The notes: a model not told the origin generated them from the sequence alone. A stretch of DNA of 64,000 nucleotides from an uncultured Collinsella sp. (GCA_900541135.1 UQIG01000007.1:1-64000); one strand, 5' to 3'. Positions 45,942-54,999 are shown, numbered from the stretch's first letter. Program-made: numbers and translations.

Positions 45942-46772
45942 ATGAGCGACGAAGAGCTCAAAAAGGTTGCCAACGAGGTAAGGAAGGGCATCGTCACCGG
46001 CGTGCACGCTGCCAAGTCCGGCCATCCGGGCGGTTCGCTCGGCGCTGCCGACATCATGACCTATCTGTACTTTGAGGAAATGAACGTCGACCCGGCCGAC
46101 CCCCGCAAGGCCGACCGCGATCGTTTTGTGCTTTCCAAGGGTCACTGCGCGCCTGGTCTGTACGCCGTGCTCGCCGAGCGCGGATTCTTCCCCAAGGAGG
46201 ATCTCGAGACGCTGCGCCACATCGGCAGCCACCTGCAGGGCCATCCCAACATGAACGACACCCCGGGCGTCGACATGTCCACCGGCTCGCTCGGCCAGGG
46301 CATCTCCGCCGCCGTGGGCATGGCCGTTGCTGCCAAGCACTGGGGCGACGACTATCGCACTTACGCCCTGCTAGGCGACGGCGAGAGCGAGGAGGGCCAG
46401 GTCTGGGAGGCCGCCATGTTTGCCGGCAACCAGCAGCTCGACAACCTCTGCGTGATCGTCGACCATAACGGCCTGCAGATCGACGGCCCCGTCGAGGAGG
46501 TCAACGACCCCATGCCGCTCGCCGACAAGTTCCGCGCCTTCAAGTTCCATGTGGTGGAGCTCGCCGACGGCAACGACTTCGACCAGATCCGCGCCGCCTT
46601 TGCCGAGGCCCGCGCCACCAAGGGTCAGCCGACCGCCATCATCGCCGAGACCATGAAGGGCAAGGGCGTCTCCTTTATGGAGAACCAGGTTGGCTGGCAC
46701 GGTAAGGCCCCCAACGATGAACAGTTTGAGCAGGCCATGGCAGAGCTCACGGCCGCCGGAGAGGAGCTCTAG
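45942..46772 (+). CDS. Transketolase, N-terminal subunit
   Basis: 276 residues, only the thiamine-diphosphate-binding half: SGHPGGSLGAAD, GSLGQGISAAVGMA and GDGESEEGQVWEAA with the following Asn. It pairs with the next gene to form the enzyme of the non-oxidative pentose phosphate pathway. The partner starts 1 base after its stop. Split transketolases are common in anaerobes. Confidence 0.93.
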   Translation: MSDEELKKVANEVRKGIVTGVHAAKSGHPGGSLGAADIMTYLYFEEMNVDPADPRKADRDRFVLSKGHCAPGLYAVLAERGFFPKEDLETLRHIGSHLQGHPNMNDTPGVDMSTGSLGQGISAAVGMAVAAKHWGDDYRTYALLGDGESEEGQVWEAAMFAGNQQLDNLCVIVDHNGLQIDGPVEEVNDPMPLADKFRAFKFHVVELADGNDFDQIRAAFAEARATKGQPTAIIAETMKGKGVSFMENQVGWHGKAPNDEQFEQAMAELTAAGEEL

Positions 46773-46773
46773 G

Positions 46774-47715
46774 ATGGCAGACGTCAAGAAAATCGCCACG
46801 CGCGTAAGCTACGGCGAGGCCCTCGTCGAGCTCGCCAACGAGCACGATGACTTTGTGGTCCTCGACGCCGACCTGGCCGCCGCCACGCAGACCGGCAAAT
46901 TTAAGGCCGCTTGCCCCGACCGCTTCTTCGACGTGGGTATCGCCGAGAGCAACCTGATGGGTGTTGCCGCCGGTATCGCGACCACCGGTCGTGTTGCCTT
47001 CGCGAGCACCTTTGCCATGTTCGCTGCCGGTCGCGCCTTTGAGCAGGTCCGCAACTCCATCGGCTACCCGCACCTTAACGTTAAGATCGGTGCCACGCAC
47101 GCCGGTATCTCGGTGGGCGAGGATGGCGCCACGCACCAGTGCTGCGAGGATATCGCCCTGATGCGCGTCATCCCCGGCATGACCGTGATTGTTCCCGCCG
47201 ACGACGTGGAGGCTCGCGCCGTGACGCGCGCCGCCTACGAGTGCGACGGTCCGGTGTACATGCGCTTCGCCCGTTTGGCCTCGCCGGTTATCAACGACCC
47301 CGAGACCTACAAGTTCGAGTTGGGTAAGGGCATTGTCATGCGCGAGGGCGCCGATGTGACCATCATCGCCTGCGGCCTGATGGTCGGCGAGGCTCTCGAG
47401 GCCGCCGAGCAGCTCGCTGCCGAGGGCATCGACGCCGAGGTCATCAACATGCACACCATCAAGCCCATCGATGCCGACCTGATCGTCAAGAGCGCCACCA
47501 AGACCGGCCACGTCGTGACCGTCGAGGAGCATTCTGTAATCGGTGGCCTGGGCAGCGCCGTTGCCGACGTCCTGTGCGAGCAGTGCCCGACGCCGCTCAA
47601 GAAGATCGGCGTCAACGACACCTTCGGTGAGTCTGGCCCGGGTGCCGAACTCTTGCACAAGTATGGCCTGGACGCCGCCAACATCGTGGCGACCACCAAA
47701 GAGTTCTTGGCATAA
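46774..47715 (+). CDS. Transketolase, C-terminal subunit
   Basis: 313 residues with the pyrimidine-binding and C-terminal domains: FFDVGIAESNLMGVAAGIA (catalytic Glu), then GATHAGISVGEDGATHQCCED and the C-terminal EEHSVIGGLGSAVA. AGGATG gives a start 1 base behind the N-terminal subunit. Complete. Confidence 0.93.
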   Translation: MADVKKIATRVSYGEALVELANEHDDFVVLDADLAAATQTGKFKAACPDRFFDVGIAESNLMGVAAGIATTGRVAFASTFAMFAAGRAFEQVRNSIGYPHLNVKIGATHAGISVGEDGATHQCCEDIALMRVIPGMTVIVPADDVEARAVTRAAYECDGPVYMRFARLASPVINDPETYKFELGKGIVMREGADVTIIACGLMVGEALEAAEQLAAEGIDAEVINMHTIKPIDADLIVKSATKTGHVVTVEEHSVIGGLGSAVADVLCEQCPTPLKKIGVNDTFGESGPGAELLHKYGLDAANIVATTKEFLA

Positions 47716-47785
47716 GGCAAGACGGATCTCAAGGACTGCTTCGCCAGAACTATAAAACTGTTTCGCCAGTACTATGGAAACCCGG

Positions 47786-47817
47786 CAGGGGCGCTCTCTT
47801 GGAGAGCGCCCCTGTTT
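47786..47817 (+). terminator. Terminator after transketolase
   Basis: CAGGGGCGCTCTC / GAGAGCGCCCCTG, perfect 13-bp stem, loop TTG, then TTTC. Confidence 0.75.
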
Positions 47818-47947
47818 CAGTTGCGGTGAAATAAGGACTGTTTTGCCAGCTTAGGGGGTGCGGACGATTTCTTGGACCGCGCCTAGGCGTATCCATGGAG
47901 TGGGTATGATGAATTGGACACCTAGTTAAGAGCGAAAGGTGTTCAAG

Positions 47948-48247
47948 ATGACCCAAAGAAGAAAGCGATACGACAGGCAGTTCAAGGTCTCGGCGGCAAA
48001 GGTGGTCCTGTCCGGGGAAATGACGGTCAAAGGCCTATCGGAGGAACTCGGCATAAAGGATTCGACGCTGAGAAGGTGGGCCCGCGAATACGAGGAGATG
48101 GGAGACGGCGCGTTCCCCGGAAACGGCTCCCCGAAGATCAACAAGGACTACGAGATCGTGAAGCTCAAGAAGAAGGTCGAGGAGCTCGAGCGCGAGAACG
48201 AGATACTAAAAAATTTCCGGGCCTTCTTGAGTCAAGACCATGCGTGA
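47948..48247 (+). CDS. IS3-family transposase OrfA
   Basis: 99 residues. An HTH (LSEELGIKDSTLRRWAREYE) is followed by a leucine-zipper-like coil (KLKKKVEELERENEILKN). The ATG at 47948 follows GAAAGG at good spacing; a GTG three codons upstream is possible. The slippery A-AAA-AAT at 48208-48214 should allow -1 frameshifting into OrfB. Confidence 0.9.
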   Translation: MTQRRKRYDRQFKVSAAKVVLSGEMTVKGLSEELGIKDSTLRRWAREYEEMGDGAFPGNGSPKINKDYEIVKLKKKVEELERENEILKNFRAFLSQDHA

Positions 48248-49110
48248 GGTTCGAGTTCCTCAAAGAGCATAGGGGCGAGATCGGCCCCATCAAGAAGGCA
48301 TGCGGGCTGATGAAAGTCTCGAAATCCGGTTTCTACGAGTATCTCGGCCGGAAGAAGTCCGACGCCCAGATAGAGCGGGAGGCGATCGAAGGTTTCGTCG
48401 TCGAGGCCTTCGAGCGGCACAAGGGCCGTTACGGCTACCGGCGCATCAACCGCGAACTGCGAAAAAGCGGCATCGTCGTGAGCGAGAAGCGCGTGCTCCG
48501 CATCATGCAGAAGCTCGGACTTGCCGGAAAGGGCGCGACCCGAAAACACCGCATCCAGAAGAAGGTCGAGCCGGGAGACCCTCGGTTGAACCTGGTAGAG
48601 CGCGCTTTCACCGTGGGCGAGCGCAACAGGCTTTGGGTGGGCGACATCACCTACATACCCACAAGAGAAGGGTGGCTCTATCTCGCAGCCGTGATAGACG
48701 CCTTCTCCCGCAAGGTCGTGGGCTGGTCAATGTCCGAGCGCATCACCGAGAAGGTCGCGATCGACGCGATGGAGCAGGCGGTCGGCAGGGAGGGTCCGCC
48801 AGATGACGGCAGCCTCGTCTTCCATGACGATCAGGGCGCGCAGCACACCTCCCGTTCATTCCAGCGGTGTCTGGACTCGCATGGCATAGTCCAGTCGGTA
48901 TCAAGGCCCGGCACGCCGCTGGACAACGCGGTGGCCGAGTCGTTCTTCAAGACGCTGAAAAGGGAATTGGTGAAAGAGAGGAGCTATGGGACGAGGGACG
49001 AGGCCAAGCAGGACATCTTCAAGTACATAGAGCTCTATTACAATAGGGTGCGCATGCATTCCACCCTGGGCTACATGTCTCCAGTGGAATACGAGCGGCA
49101 ATACGCTTGA
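48244..49110 (+). CDS. IS3-family transposase OrfB (DDE integrase)
   Basis: 288 residues from GTG 48244; probably made mainly as an OrfAB fusion whose OrfB frame runs from 48211. The DDE triad is in VGDITYIPTREGW, HDDQGAQHTS and NAVAESFFKTLKREL. HTH_21-like segment GRYGYRRINRELRK lies ahead. Complete, no internal stop. Confidence 0.92.
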   Translation: MRFEFLKEHRGEIGPIKKACGLMKVSKSGFYEYLGRKKSDAQIEREAIEGFVVEAFERHKGRYGYRRINRELRKSGIVVSEKRVLRIMQKLGLAGKGATRKHRIQKKVEPGDPRLNLVERAFTVGERNRLWVGDITYIPTREGWLYLAAVIDAFSRKVVGWSMSERITEKVAIDAMEQAVGREGPPDDGSLVFHDDQGAQHTSRSFQRCLDSHGIVQSVSRPGTPLDNAVAESFFKTLKRELVKERSYGTRDEAKQDIFKYIELYYNRVRMHSTLGYMSPVEYERQYA

Positions 49111-49200
49111 GGATCCTTAAAAGAAAGTCCAGTTTATCCTTCCCACTCCAAGTCCGGACCGCCCCGCGGTCCAACTTTCTGTCCGCACCCCCTTAAAGGC

Positions 49201-49932
49201 TCAATTAATCCGTATTTCACCGCAACTTTCGAAGGCGTTCCCGCTTGTGCTGGTGCCGTCACGTCGGTCGATTGCCGCTTGGCACAGTGCGGCAACATCG
49301 GGGGCGTCGGCGCCTTTATATGCCATGGCGAGTAGGGCGGCATCATAGATTTCGTCGTTGGTCATATCGCCGGCATCGATGGGGCAGAAGGTGAGTATCG
49401 AATCCTGCTCAGCGAGCTCGGCGAGATTGATCGTTTCGCCTGCGGCAAAGACATCGTCGAGGACGAGCGTCGCGCTCGTACAGGGAATTTGATAAATCTT
49501 GCCATCGGTGGCAATGGGGGAACCTGCCGCCTCGAGCGTGTACACACCTTGAATGAGGCTGATACCGGAACCGTCGGAGGCGACGAACTCAACCTTGTCG
49601 ACCGTTATCCCGTCGACAGTCTTGCCCGTAATGTGTATCGGGACACGTGAGGCCCCGCTATCGGTATCCCAACCTGCGGCAGAGATGTTGAGCACAATAG
49701 CACGCTCCGAATGAGCCGATATAAAGTGGGAAAAAATCTGCCGCAGATAAAGACCCAAACAACTGCCGCCGACAATGGCAATTGCCAACATGCAGGTAAG
49801 AACAACTGCAATGTGATTCCGAGGCTTTACCCGAATTGCAGAATGAGTCGACATGCCATGGATGGTAACCCCACATGTTGTGCAATACCTCACGCCATTG
49901 CGCAACTCAGTACCACAATAAGGACAATTCAT
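49201..49932 (-). CDS. Zinc-ribbon membrane protein of unknown function
   Basis: 243 residues. It begins with a zinc ribbon (CPYCGTELRNGVRYCTTCG), then a membrane helix (HIAVVLTCMLAIAIVGGSCLGLYL). A ~170-residue outer domain without recognised motif follows. The stop codon and last ten residues (ESCGEIRIN) are supplied by the 67-bp palindrome next to the IS, so the repeat has become coding sequence. The ATG at 49932 was chosen because the zinc ribbon begins there. Confidence 0.65.
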   Translation of the reverse strand: MNCPYCGTELRNGVRYCTTCGVTIHGMSTHSAIRVKPRNHIAVVLTCMLAIAIVGGSCLGLYLRQIFSHFISAHSERAIVLNISAAGWDTDSGASRVPIHITGKTVDGITVDKVEFVASDGSGISLIQGVYTLEAAGSPIATDGKIYQIPCTSATLVLDDVFAAGETINLAELAEQDSILTFCPIDAGDMTNDEIYDAALLAMAYKGADAPDVAALCQAAIDRRDGTSTSGNAFESCGEIRIN

Positions 49933-50021
49933 ACCAGCCCCCACAACCATAGACGTTCCAATCGAGGCCAATGTAAAGCGATTATTCAAATTCGAGTTGC
50001 GCAACAATTAGCCTTAATTGA

Positions 50022-50088
50022 AGTCGCGGTGAAATAGGGACTGATTAGACCTTTTAACTGGTAAAACAGTCCCTATTTCACCGCAACT
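50022..50088. repeat. 67-bp palindromic element, copy 4
   Basis: 67 bases, AGTCGCGGTGAAATAGGGACTG...CAGTCCCTATTTCACCGCAACT type arms. The inner GGGAC/GTCCC pair differs from copy 1 (CGGAC/GTCCG) yet stays complementary. Confidence 0.88.
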
Positions 50089-50217
50089 CATGAAGACGCC
50101 CCTCAAGCACGGTTCCATCAGGGAAAAGGGCACATATCGACAAAGTGCAATTCAGACCCTTCCAACTTTGTATATGCAGCACTCCAAGATAAACGCGGCG
50201 ACCCCTTAGTTACCGCA

Positions 50218-50340
50218 GGCCGGGCACAGGGCTACTCTCCAAATCTTTCCGCAGGACGGAGGAGCCCCCGCCGCGCGAAGCGCGCAGCGGGGGCTCCGAC
50301 ATGTCCGAGGACGATTTGGAGAGTAGCCCTGCGCCCGGCC
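50218..50340. repeat. Large nested hairpin (123 bp)
   Basis: Outer arms 50218-50245 and 50313-50340 are complementary at 27 of 28 positions (GGCCGGGCACAGGGCTACTC...). The inner arms GGAGCCCCCGCCGCGCG (50261-50277) and CGCGCAGCGGGGGCTCC (50281-50297) match at 16 of 17. GGAC/GTCC pair in the connecting loops. It could be a cruciform, an RNA or a mobile palindrome; no T-run. Confidence 0.85.
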
Positions 50341-50444
50341 GACGGGATCCCTAAGCACGCCATGCTTCTTATGTGCAGTAAAGCTAATGCTGCTAAAATA
50401 CAAAGCGCTCATGTAGTTTAAACGCACGACGATAAGGAGCACCA

Positions 50445-51665
50445 GTGGGTAACCACTTCCGTACCTCCGGTGCGGGCGATGATGCCCCCAAGACGCAGGC
50501 AGGCGTCCAGGGCAGTCGTTTCGCCACTCCGGATTCAGAGGGCCAGCCTGTTGCTCAGGCCCCCGCTCAGCCGGCAGATCAGGCACAGCCGGCATCCGAT
50601 CCCTTTGCCTACAATCCCACCAGCGATGTTGCGCTTTCCGGCGCGGCGGGTTTTGAGTCCGTTCAGGCCGTGACCGCTCGCGTGGAGCAGCCTCAGACTG
50701 GTGCCGCCACGCCGCAGCCTACCATGGCCGGCATTCCCGACCCCTTGGCCCCTGCGACGCCGGCTCCTCAGCCTGCGCAGTCCGGTCTCTTTGCCGCTAT
50801 TCCCGACCCCACGCAGCCTGCTGCCCCGGTGGTCGAGAGCGATCAGGCCGCCGAGGTCGCAAGCCTCGATAACGCGCTCAACAACCCCGATTTTACGTCG
50901 GTGTTTGCGCCCATCGATCCGCAGGCCAGCCGCAAGAAGATGGCCAAGCAGGCCGGTGTCGAGCCCGTCATCCTTATGGAGCATGTCACCAAGATCTATC
51001 CGGCACAGCCCAACAAGCCCGCACTCGACGACATCAACATCGAGATCTATCCGGGCGAGTTCGTCTTCCTGGTCGGTCACTCCGGTTCGGGTAAGACCAC
51101 GCTGCTGTCGACGCTCAACCGCGACGTCAAGCCGACGAGCGGCCGCATCCTGGTTGCCGGTCAGGACCTCATGAAGATCAAGAACCGCAAGGTTCCGTTC
51201 CTGCGCCGCCAGATTGGCGCCGTGTTCCAGGACTTTAAGCTTCTGCCGCAAAAGACCGCCTACGAAAACGTGGCGTTTGCCCTGCAGTGCATCGGCAAGC
51301 CCAAGGGCGTCATTCGCAGCCAGGTGCCCGAGGTGCTGCGTCTGGTTGGTCTGGCCGATCAGATGGACTCGCTGCCCGACCAGCTTTCCGGTGGCGAGCA
51401 GCAGCGCGTTGCCGTCGCCCGTGCTATGGTCAACCGTCCGCCGCTGCTGATCTGCGACGAGCCCACGGGCAACCTCGACCCGGCTATCTCGCTGGGCATC
51501 ATGAAGCTGCTCGAGCGTATTAACCGCACCGGCACCACCGTGATCGTCGCCACGCACGACCGCGAGATGGTCGATAGCATGCACCGTCGCGTGATCGCCC
51601 TCGAGGGCGGCCACGTTATTCGCGACCAGGAGAGGGGAGGTTACGGCAACTATGGCACCAACTAA
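50445..51665 (+). CDS. ftsE: Cell division ATP-binding protein FtsE with long N-terminal extension
   Basis: 406 residues; FtsE is usually about 220-230. Residues 1-172 are a Pro/Ala/Gln-rich low-complexity segment with repeated GIPDP/AIPDP words. The ABC domain starts near 175: Walker A GHSGSGKTT (211-219), signature LSGGEQQRV, Walker B LLICDEPTGNLDP. It works with FtsX to control cell-wall hydrolases at the division site. GTG start after AAGGAGC. ftsX overlaps by 14 bases. Confidence 0.93.
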   Translation: MGNHFRTSGAGDDAPKTQAGVQGSRFATPDSEGQPVAQAPAQPADQAQPASDPFAYNPTSDVALSGAAGFESVQAVTARVEQPQTGAATPQPTMAGIPDPLAPATPAPQPAQSGLFAAIPDPTQPAAPVVESDQAAEVASLDNALNNPDFTSVFAPIDPQASRKKMAKQAGVEPVILMEHVTKIYPAQPNKPALDDINIEIYPGEFVFLVGHSGSGKTTLLSTLNRDVKPTSGRILVAGQDLMKIKNRKVPFLRRQIGAVFQDFKLLPQKTAYENVAFALQCIGKPKGVIRSQVPEVLRLVGLADQMDSLPDQLSGGEQQRVAVARAMVNRPPLLICDEPTGNLDPAISLGIMKLLERINRTGTTVIVATHDREMVDSMHRRVIALEGGHVIRDQERGGYGNYGTN

Positions 51666-52572
51666 CGTGGGCTACTCCTTCAAAGAGGCAATCAGCCACT
51701 TCTTCCGTAACTGGACTACCTCGCTCGGCGCCGTCATCACGATCTTCCTTTCGCTGTTTATCATCGGCCTGTTCATCATGGGCTCTGCGATGCTGAACTC
51801 CGTGATCGGCACCGTCGAGGATCAGGTTGTCATCAACGCGTTCATTAGCGATGACGCCGATCAGGCTGATGTTCAGGCTTTTGAGGCCGAGCTTAAGACG
51901 TGGAATAACGTCAAGTCCGTGACCTATAAGGACAAGGACGACGCGCTGGCCGAGTATACGAGCAAGATGTCGGGCAACGCCGACGCCACCATGAGCGCGC
52001 TCGATGGCCAGAACCCGCTGCCGGCTTCCTTCGCTATTGAGATGGACGATCCGTCCAAGGTCGAGAGCACGGCAAAGAAGCTCAAGAAGGATGCCGATTT
52101 CCAGAAGATCGCGGATGACGGCGACGTCAACGCGAGCGTGCTGTACGGCCAGGAGGAAGTGAGCCGCCTGTTCCAGGTGACCAACTACATCCGCATCGCC
52201 GCCGTGGTGCTCGTTGGCCTGCTGACTTTTATCGCGTTCATCTTTATCAACAACACGATTCGCCTGTCCATTACGGCGCGTCGTCGTGAGATTGCGATTA
52301 TGCGTCTGGTCGGCGCCAGCAACGGCTTCATTCGCGGCCCGTTTATCACCGAGGGCGTGCTGCAGGCCATTTTGGGCTCGCTGCTTTCCATCGGCGTTCT
52401 GGAGCTGCTGCGCAATCTGATGATTCCGCGTCTGCAGGAGAGCATCGGCTGGATGTCGTTTGCCCTGCCGATGCAGTACTACCTGGTGACCTATGCTGCG
52501 CTGATTCTGGTCGGCGTGATTATCGGTCTCTTTGGTTCTGCCATTGCCATGCGCCGCTACCTGCGCGTGTAG
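51652..52572 (+). CDS. ftsX: Cell division protein FtsX
   Basis: 306 residues. One N-terminal helix (about 25-48), an outer domain to 170, then three helices with RREIAIMRLVGASNGFIRGP, the FtsX/MacB-type permease motif. Start overlaps ftsE by 14 bases. A terminator follows. Confidence 0.95.
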   Translation: MAPTNVGYSFKEAISHFFRNWTTSLGAVITIFLSLFIIGLFIMGSAMLNSVIGTVEDQVVINAFISDDADQADVQAFEAELKTWNNVKSVTYKDKDDALAEYTSKMSGNADATMSALDGQNPLPASFAIEMDDPSKVESTAKKLKKDADFQKIADDGDVNASVLYGQEEVSRLFQVTNYIRIAAVVLVGLLTFIAFIFINNTIRLSITARRREIAIMRLVGASNGFIRGPFITEGVLQAILGSLLSIGVLELLRNLMIPRLQESIGWMSFALPMQYYLVTYAALILVGVIIGLFGSAIAMRRYLRV

Positions 52573-52596
52573 GCATGCCTGGAATTCATCCCTTCC

Positions 52597-52630
52597 AACG
52601 GGTCGTCTCTTATGGGGCGGCCCGTTTTTT
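52597..52630 (+). terminator. Terminator after ftsX
   Basis: AACGGGTCG / CGGCCCGTT stem with a 16-base loop and TTTTTT. Confidence 0.75.
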
Positions 52631-52707
52631 GATCCCTAGGGGACGGCAGGAAAGCGAATCATTTGGGTAGACTCTTTGGAGTTCGCAATCGATAGTTGGG
52701 AGGCGCC

Positions 52708-54843
52708 ATGGGGCGCAATAACAAGCATAAGCGTGGAGCTCGCAACAAGCGCGGGCCGGTGCGCAGCGAACGCCGTCCGAGCCTGACCGGGCGCGTGCAG
52801 CTCCATGAGCACAGTGCCTATGTCATAACCGAGAATGGCGACTACAAGGTCATGGGCCGTGGCAAGCGCGAGATTATGGATGGCGATACCGTTGCCGTGA
52901 GCATTAAGAACAGCCCGCACGGTGAGCGGCGCGCCGTGATCGAAGGCGTGGTTGAGCGCGCAGCCATAAGCGTGGTGGGTACGTACCAGACCGCCGGTCC
53001 GCTCGGTGTGATCGAGCCGCTCGATTCGCGTCTGAAGGCTGACTTCTTCATTCTGCCTGAGGATACCTCGGCGGATCGTCTGGGCGTTCACCCGGGTGAT
53101 GCTGTTGTCGCGCGCATTTTGACCTACCCGACGCGCCTGGAATCGGGCGCTGTGACGATCGAACGCCGCATTGGCGGAGATGACGCGCCCGATTTGGGCG
53201 TTCAATATGTGATGGCGCGCTACGGCTATACCGATAGCTATCCCGAGGCCGCGCTGGACGAGGCCGAGGAGCTTTCGCTCGATGTGTCCGCGGCGCTTAA
53301 GGACCCGCTCCGCCGCGATCTGCGCGACCGCTTTGTCATCACGATCGACCCTGTCGACGCGCGCGACTTTGACGATGCCATTTCGCTGGAGCGTACGCCC
53401 GAGGGTGGCTACAAGCTGGGTGTGCATATCGCCGACGTTTCACACTATGTGGCTTGGGACGGGCATATCGATCTTGAGGCTCGCCATCGCACGACATCGG
53501 TGTATCTGGCCGATCGCGTGCTTCCCATGCTGCCCGAACGCCTGTCCTGTGACCTGTGCTCGCTTCGCCCTGACGAGGACCGTCTTGCGTTTACCGTTGA
53601 CATTGAGCTCGATGCGCAGGGTCGTGTGCGGCATTACGATCCGTACCCCAGCGTGATTCGCTCGCGTGTGCGTATGGACTATGACGGCGCCGAGGCGCTG
53701 CTGGTGCGTGCCGGCGCGGTTGAGTATTCGGTGCTGGAGGGTGCGGCCGAGGATGTTGCGGCTGCCGAGATCTCGCGCGAGGAAGCGCTTGAGCGCGGTC
53801 TTGCGTGCGAGGAGACCGCCCGCGGCTACAACATCGACCTCGGCGATTTCCTTGTCTCCGCTAACGAACTCGCCGAACTTCGCCGTCGTATTCGTCGCGC
53901 CCGCGGCTCAGTCGATTTTGACACAGCCGAGATTCGCGCTCTATTGGATGAGGACGGAGTGCCCGTGCAGATTGTGGCGCGTGAGCGTTCGTGTGCCACG
54001 TCGCTTATCGAGGAAGCCATGCTGCTCGCCAACGAGTGCGTTGCAGAGTGGCTGGCAGACCGTGATATCGAGGCCTGCTATCGTGTGCATGAGGATCCGA
54101 GCCCCGATAGCCTGCACGGTGCTGCCGTTGCGCTGGCGCAGCTAGGCATCATCGACGATCGCCGTGCTGCCGGTATTGCCCTGGGGAGCCCCGATGAGCT
54201 GCAGGCTGCAGTTGATGCTGCCGCCGGTACGGCCAACGCACCGCTCGTCAACACGCTGCTTCTGCGCAGCATGCAGCGCGCGCTGTACAAGCCGCGCAAC
54301 GAGGGCCACTTTGCGCTCGCCGCGCCGTGCTACTGTCACTTTACGAGTCCCATCCGTCGCTACCCCGATCTGGTGGTGCACCGCGTACTCAAGCTGCAGT
54401 TGGCCTATGAGCAGCTGGGCGGCAAGGACGCCCTGGTCCGTACGCCGCGCCTGATCGGCAAGGGGCGCGAGTCACTGCCGCGCATTCTGCCGCAGATCTG
54501 CCGCGCATGCAGCGATGCCGAGCGCGCGGCAGATGCCGCCAGCCATGCGACGCAAAAGATCAAGATTGCCCAGTACTATGAGGACCGTCTGGGCGAGCGC
54601 TATGCCGGAACCGTCTCGTGGGTTAGCAGCATGGGCCTCTTTGTGCGCTTGGACCTAACGCAGGTCGAAGGCTTGGTTTCGATCAAGAGTCTGGGCAACG
54701 AGTGGTTCGAGTTCGACGAGGACGCGCTAACGCTCACGGGTGCCGACACGGGCACCCGTTACGAGCTGGGGCAGCGCGTGATCATCGAGGTCTCGCGCGT
54801 CAATACCACGCGTGGGCACTTGGACTTCAAGCTTATCCATTAG
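52708..54843 (+). CDS. rnr: Ribonuclease R
   Basis: 711 residues. A basic N-terminus and cold-shock domains precede the RNB catalytic domain: TIDPVDARDFDDAISLER contains the metal-binding Asp cluster, and YCHFTSPIRRYPDLVVHR is the typical signature. A C-terminal S1 domain (YAGTVSWVSSMGLFVRLD) follows. It degrades structured RNA 3'-5' and works with the SmpB/tmRNA pathway; smpB is 4 kb downstream. ATG at 52708 follows GGGAGG. Confidence 0.95.
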   Translation: MGRNNKHKRGARNKRGPVRSERRPSLTGRVQLHEHSAYVITENGDYKVMGRGKREIMDGDTVAVSIKNSPHGERRAVIEGVVERAAISVVGTYQTAGPLGVIEPLDSRLKADFFILPEDTSADRLGVHPGDAVVARILTYPTRLESGAVTIERRIGGDDAPDLGVQYVMARYGYTDSYPEAALDEAEELSLDVSAALKDPLRRDLRDRFVITIDPVDARDFDDAISLERTPEGGYKLGVHIADVSHYVAWDGHIDLEARHRTTSVYLADRVLPMLPERLSCDLCSLRPDEDRLAFTVDIELDAQGRVRHYDPYPSVIRSRVRMDYDGAEALLVRAGAVEYSVLEGAAEDVAAAEISREEALERGLACEETARGYNIDLGDFLVSANELAELRRRIRRARGSVDFDTAEIRALLDEDGVPVQIVARERSCATSLIEEAMLLANECVAEWLADRDIEACYRVHEDPSPDSLHGAAVALAQLGIIDDRRAAGIALGSPDELQAAVDAAAGTANAPLVNTLLLRSMQRALYKPRNEGHFALAAPCYCHFTSPIRRYPDLVVHRVLKLQLAYEQLGGKDALVRTPRLIGKGRESLPRILPQICRACSDAERAADAASHATQKIKIAQYYEDRLGERYAGTVSWVSSMGLFVRLDLTQVEGLVSIKSLGNEWFEFDEDALTLTGADTGTRYELGQRVIIEVSRVNTTRGHLDFKLIH

Positions 54844-54868
54844 CCAAATCCCGACTGATGGTGGGGGA

Positions 54869-54900
54869 GCGGAGGGCGGCCTTTCGGGACCGCCCTCCGC
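54869..54900 (+). terminator. Hairpin after rnr
   Basis: GCGGAGGGCGG / CCGCCCTCCGC, perfect 11-bp stem, weak T content downstream. Confidence 0.6.
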
Positions 54901-54964
54901 ATTTGAATCGTGGCTACCTTGCCGTCTGCTCGGCCGCCCGCTTACCTGCTATTTGAGAGGTAAA

Positions 54965-54999
54965 ACCTACCAAAATAAACCTGTCCCTTTTTGGCAGGT
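54965..54999. repeat. 35-bp ACCTACC palindrome, copy 2
   Basis: 33 of 35 bases match 40553-40587. Its end is 21 bases before the serine recombinase start codon. Confidence 0.75.

Larger units (their letters stand above)
47854..49192 (+). mobile_element. IS3-family insertion sequence with long inverted repeats
   Basis: 1339 bases. Ends are GGGGGTGCGGAC and its complement. Conserved blocks continue inward at matching spacing: TTGGACCGCG at 19-28, TGGAGTGGG at 43-51 and TGGAC near 62. A 3-bp TTA duplication flanks it (47851-47853, 49193-49195). It encodes OrfA and OrfB with a -1 frameshift site. All key residues look intact, so it is probably active. Confidence 0.9.
47819..49227. repeat. 67-bp palindromic element, copy 3, split by IS3 element
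   Basis: Left part 47819-47853 (35 bases) and right part 49196-49227 (32 bases) add to exactly 67 when the IS (47854-49192) and one copy of the TTA duplication are removed. The ends are AGTTGCGGTGAAATA and TATTTCACCGCAACT; the inner arms are more diverged than in copy 1. Confidence 0.85.
49933..50444. other. Intergenic region with two large palindromes before ftsE
   Basis: 512 bases with no gene. It holds the fourth 67-bp palindrome (50022-50088) and a very large nested hairpin (50218-50340). The remainder shows no ORF or known RNA. Confidence 0.75.
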
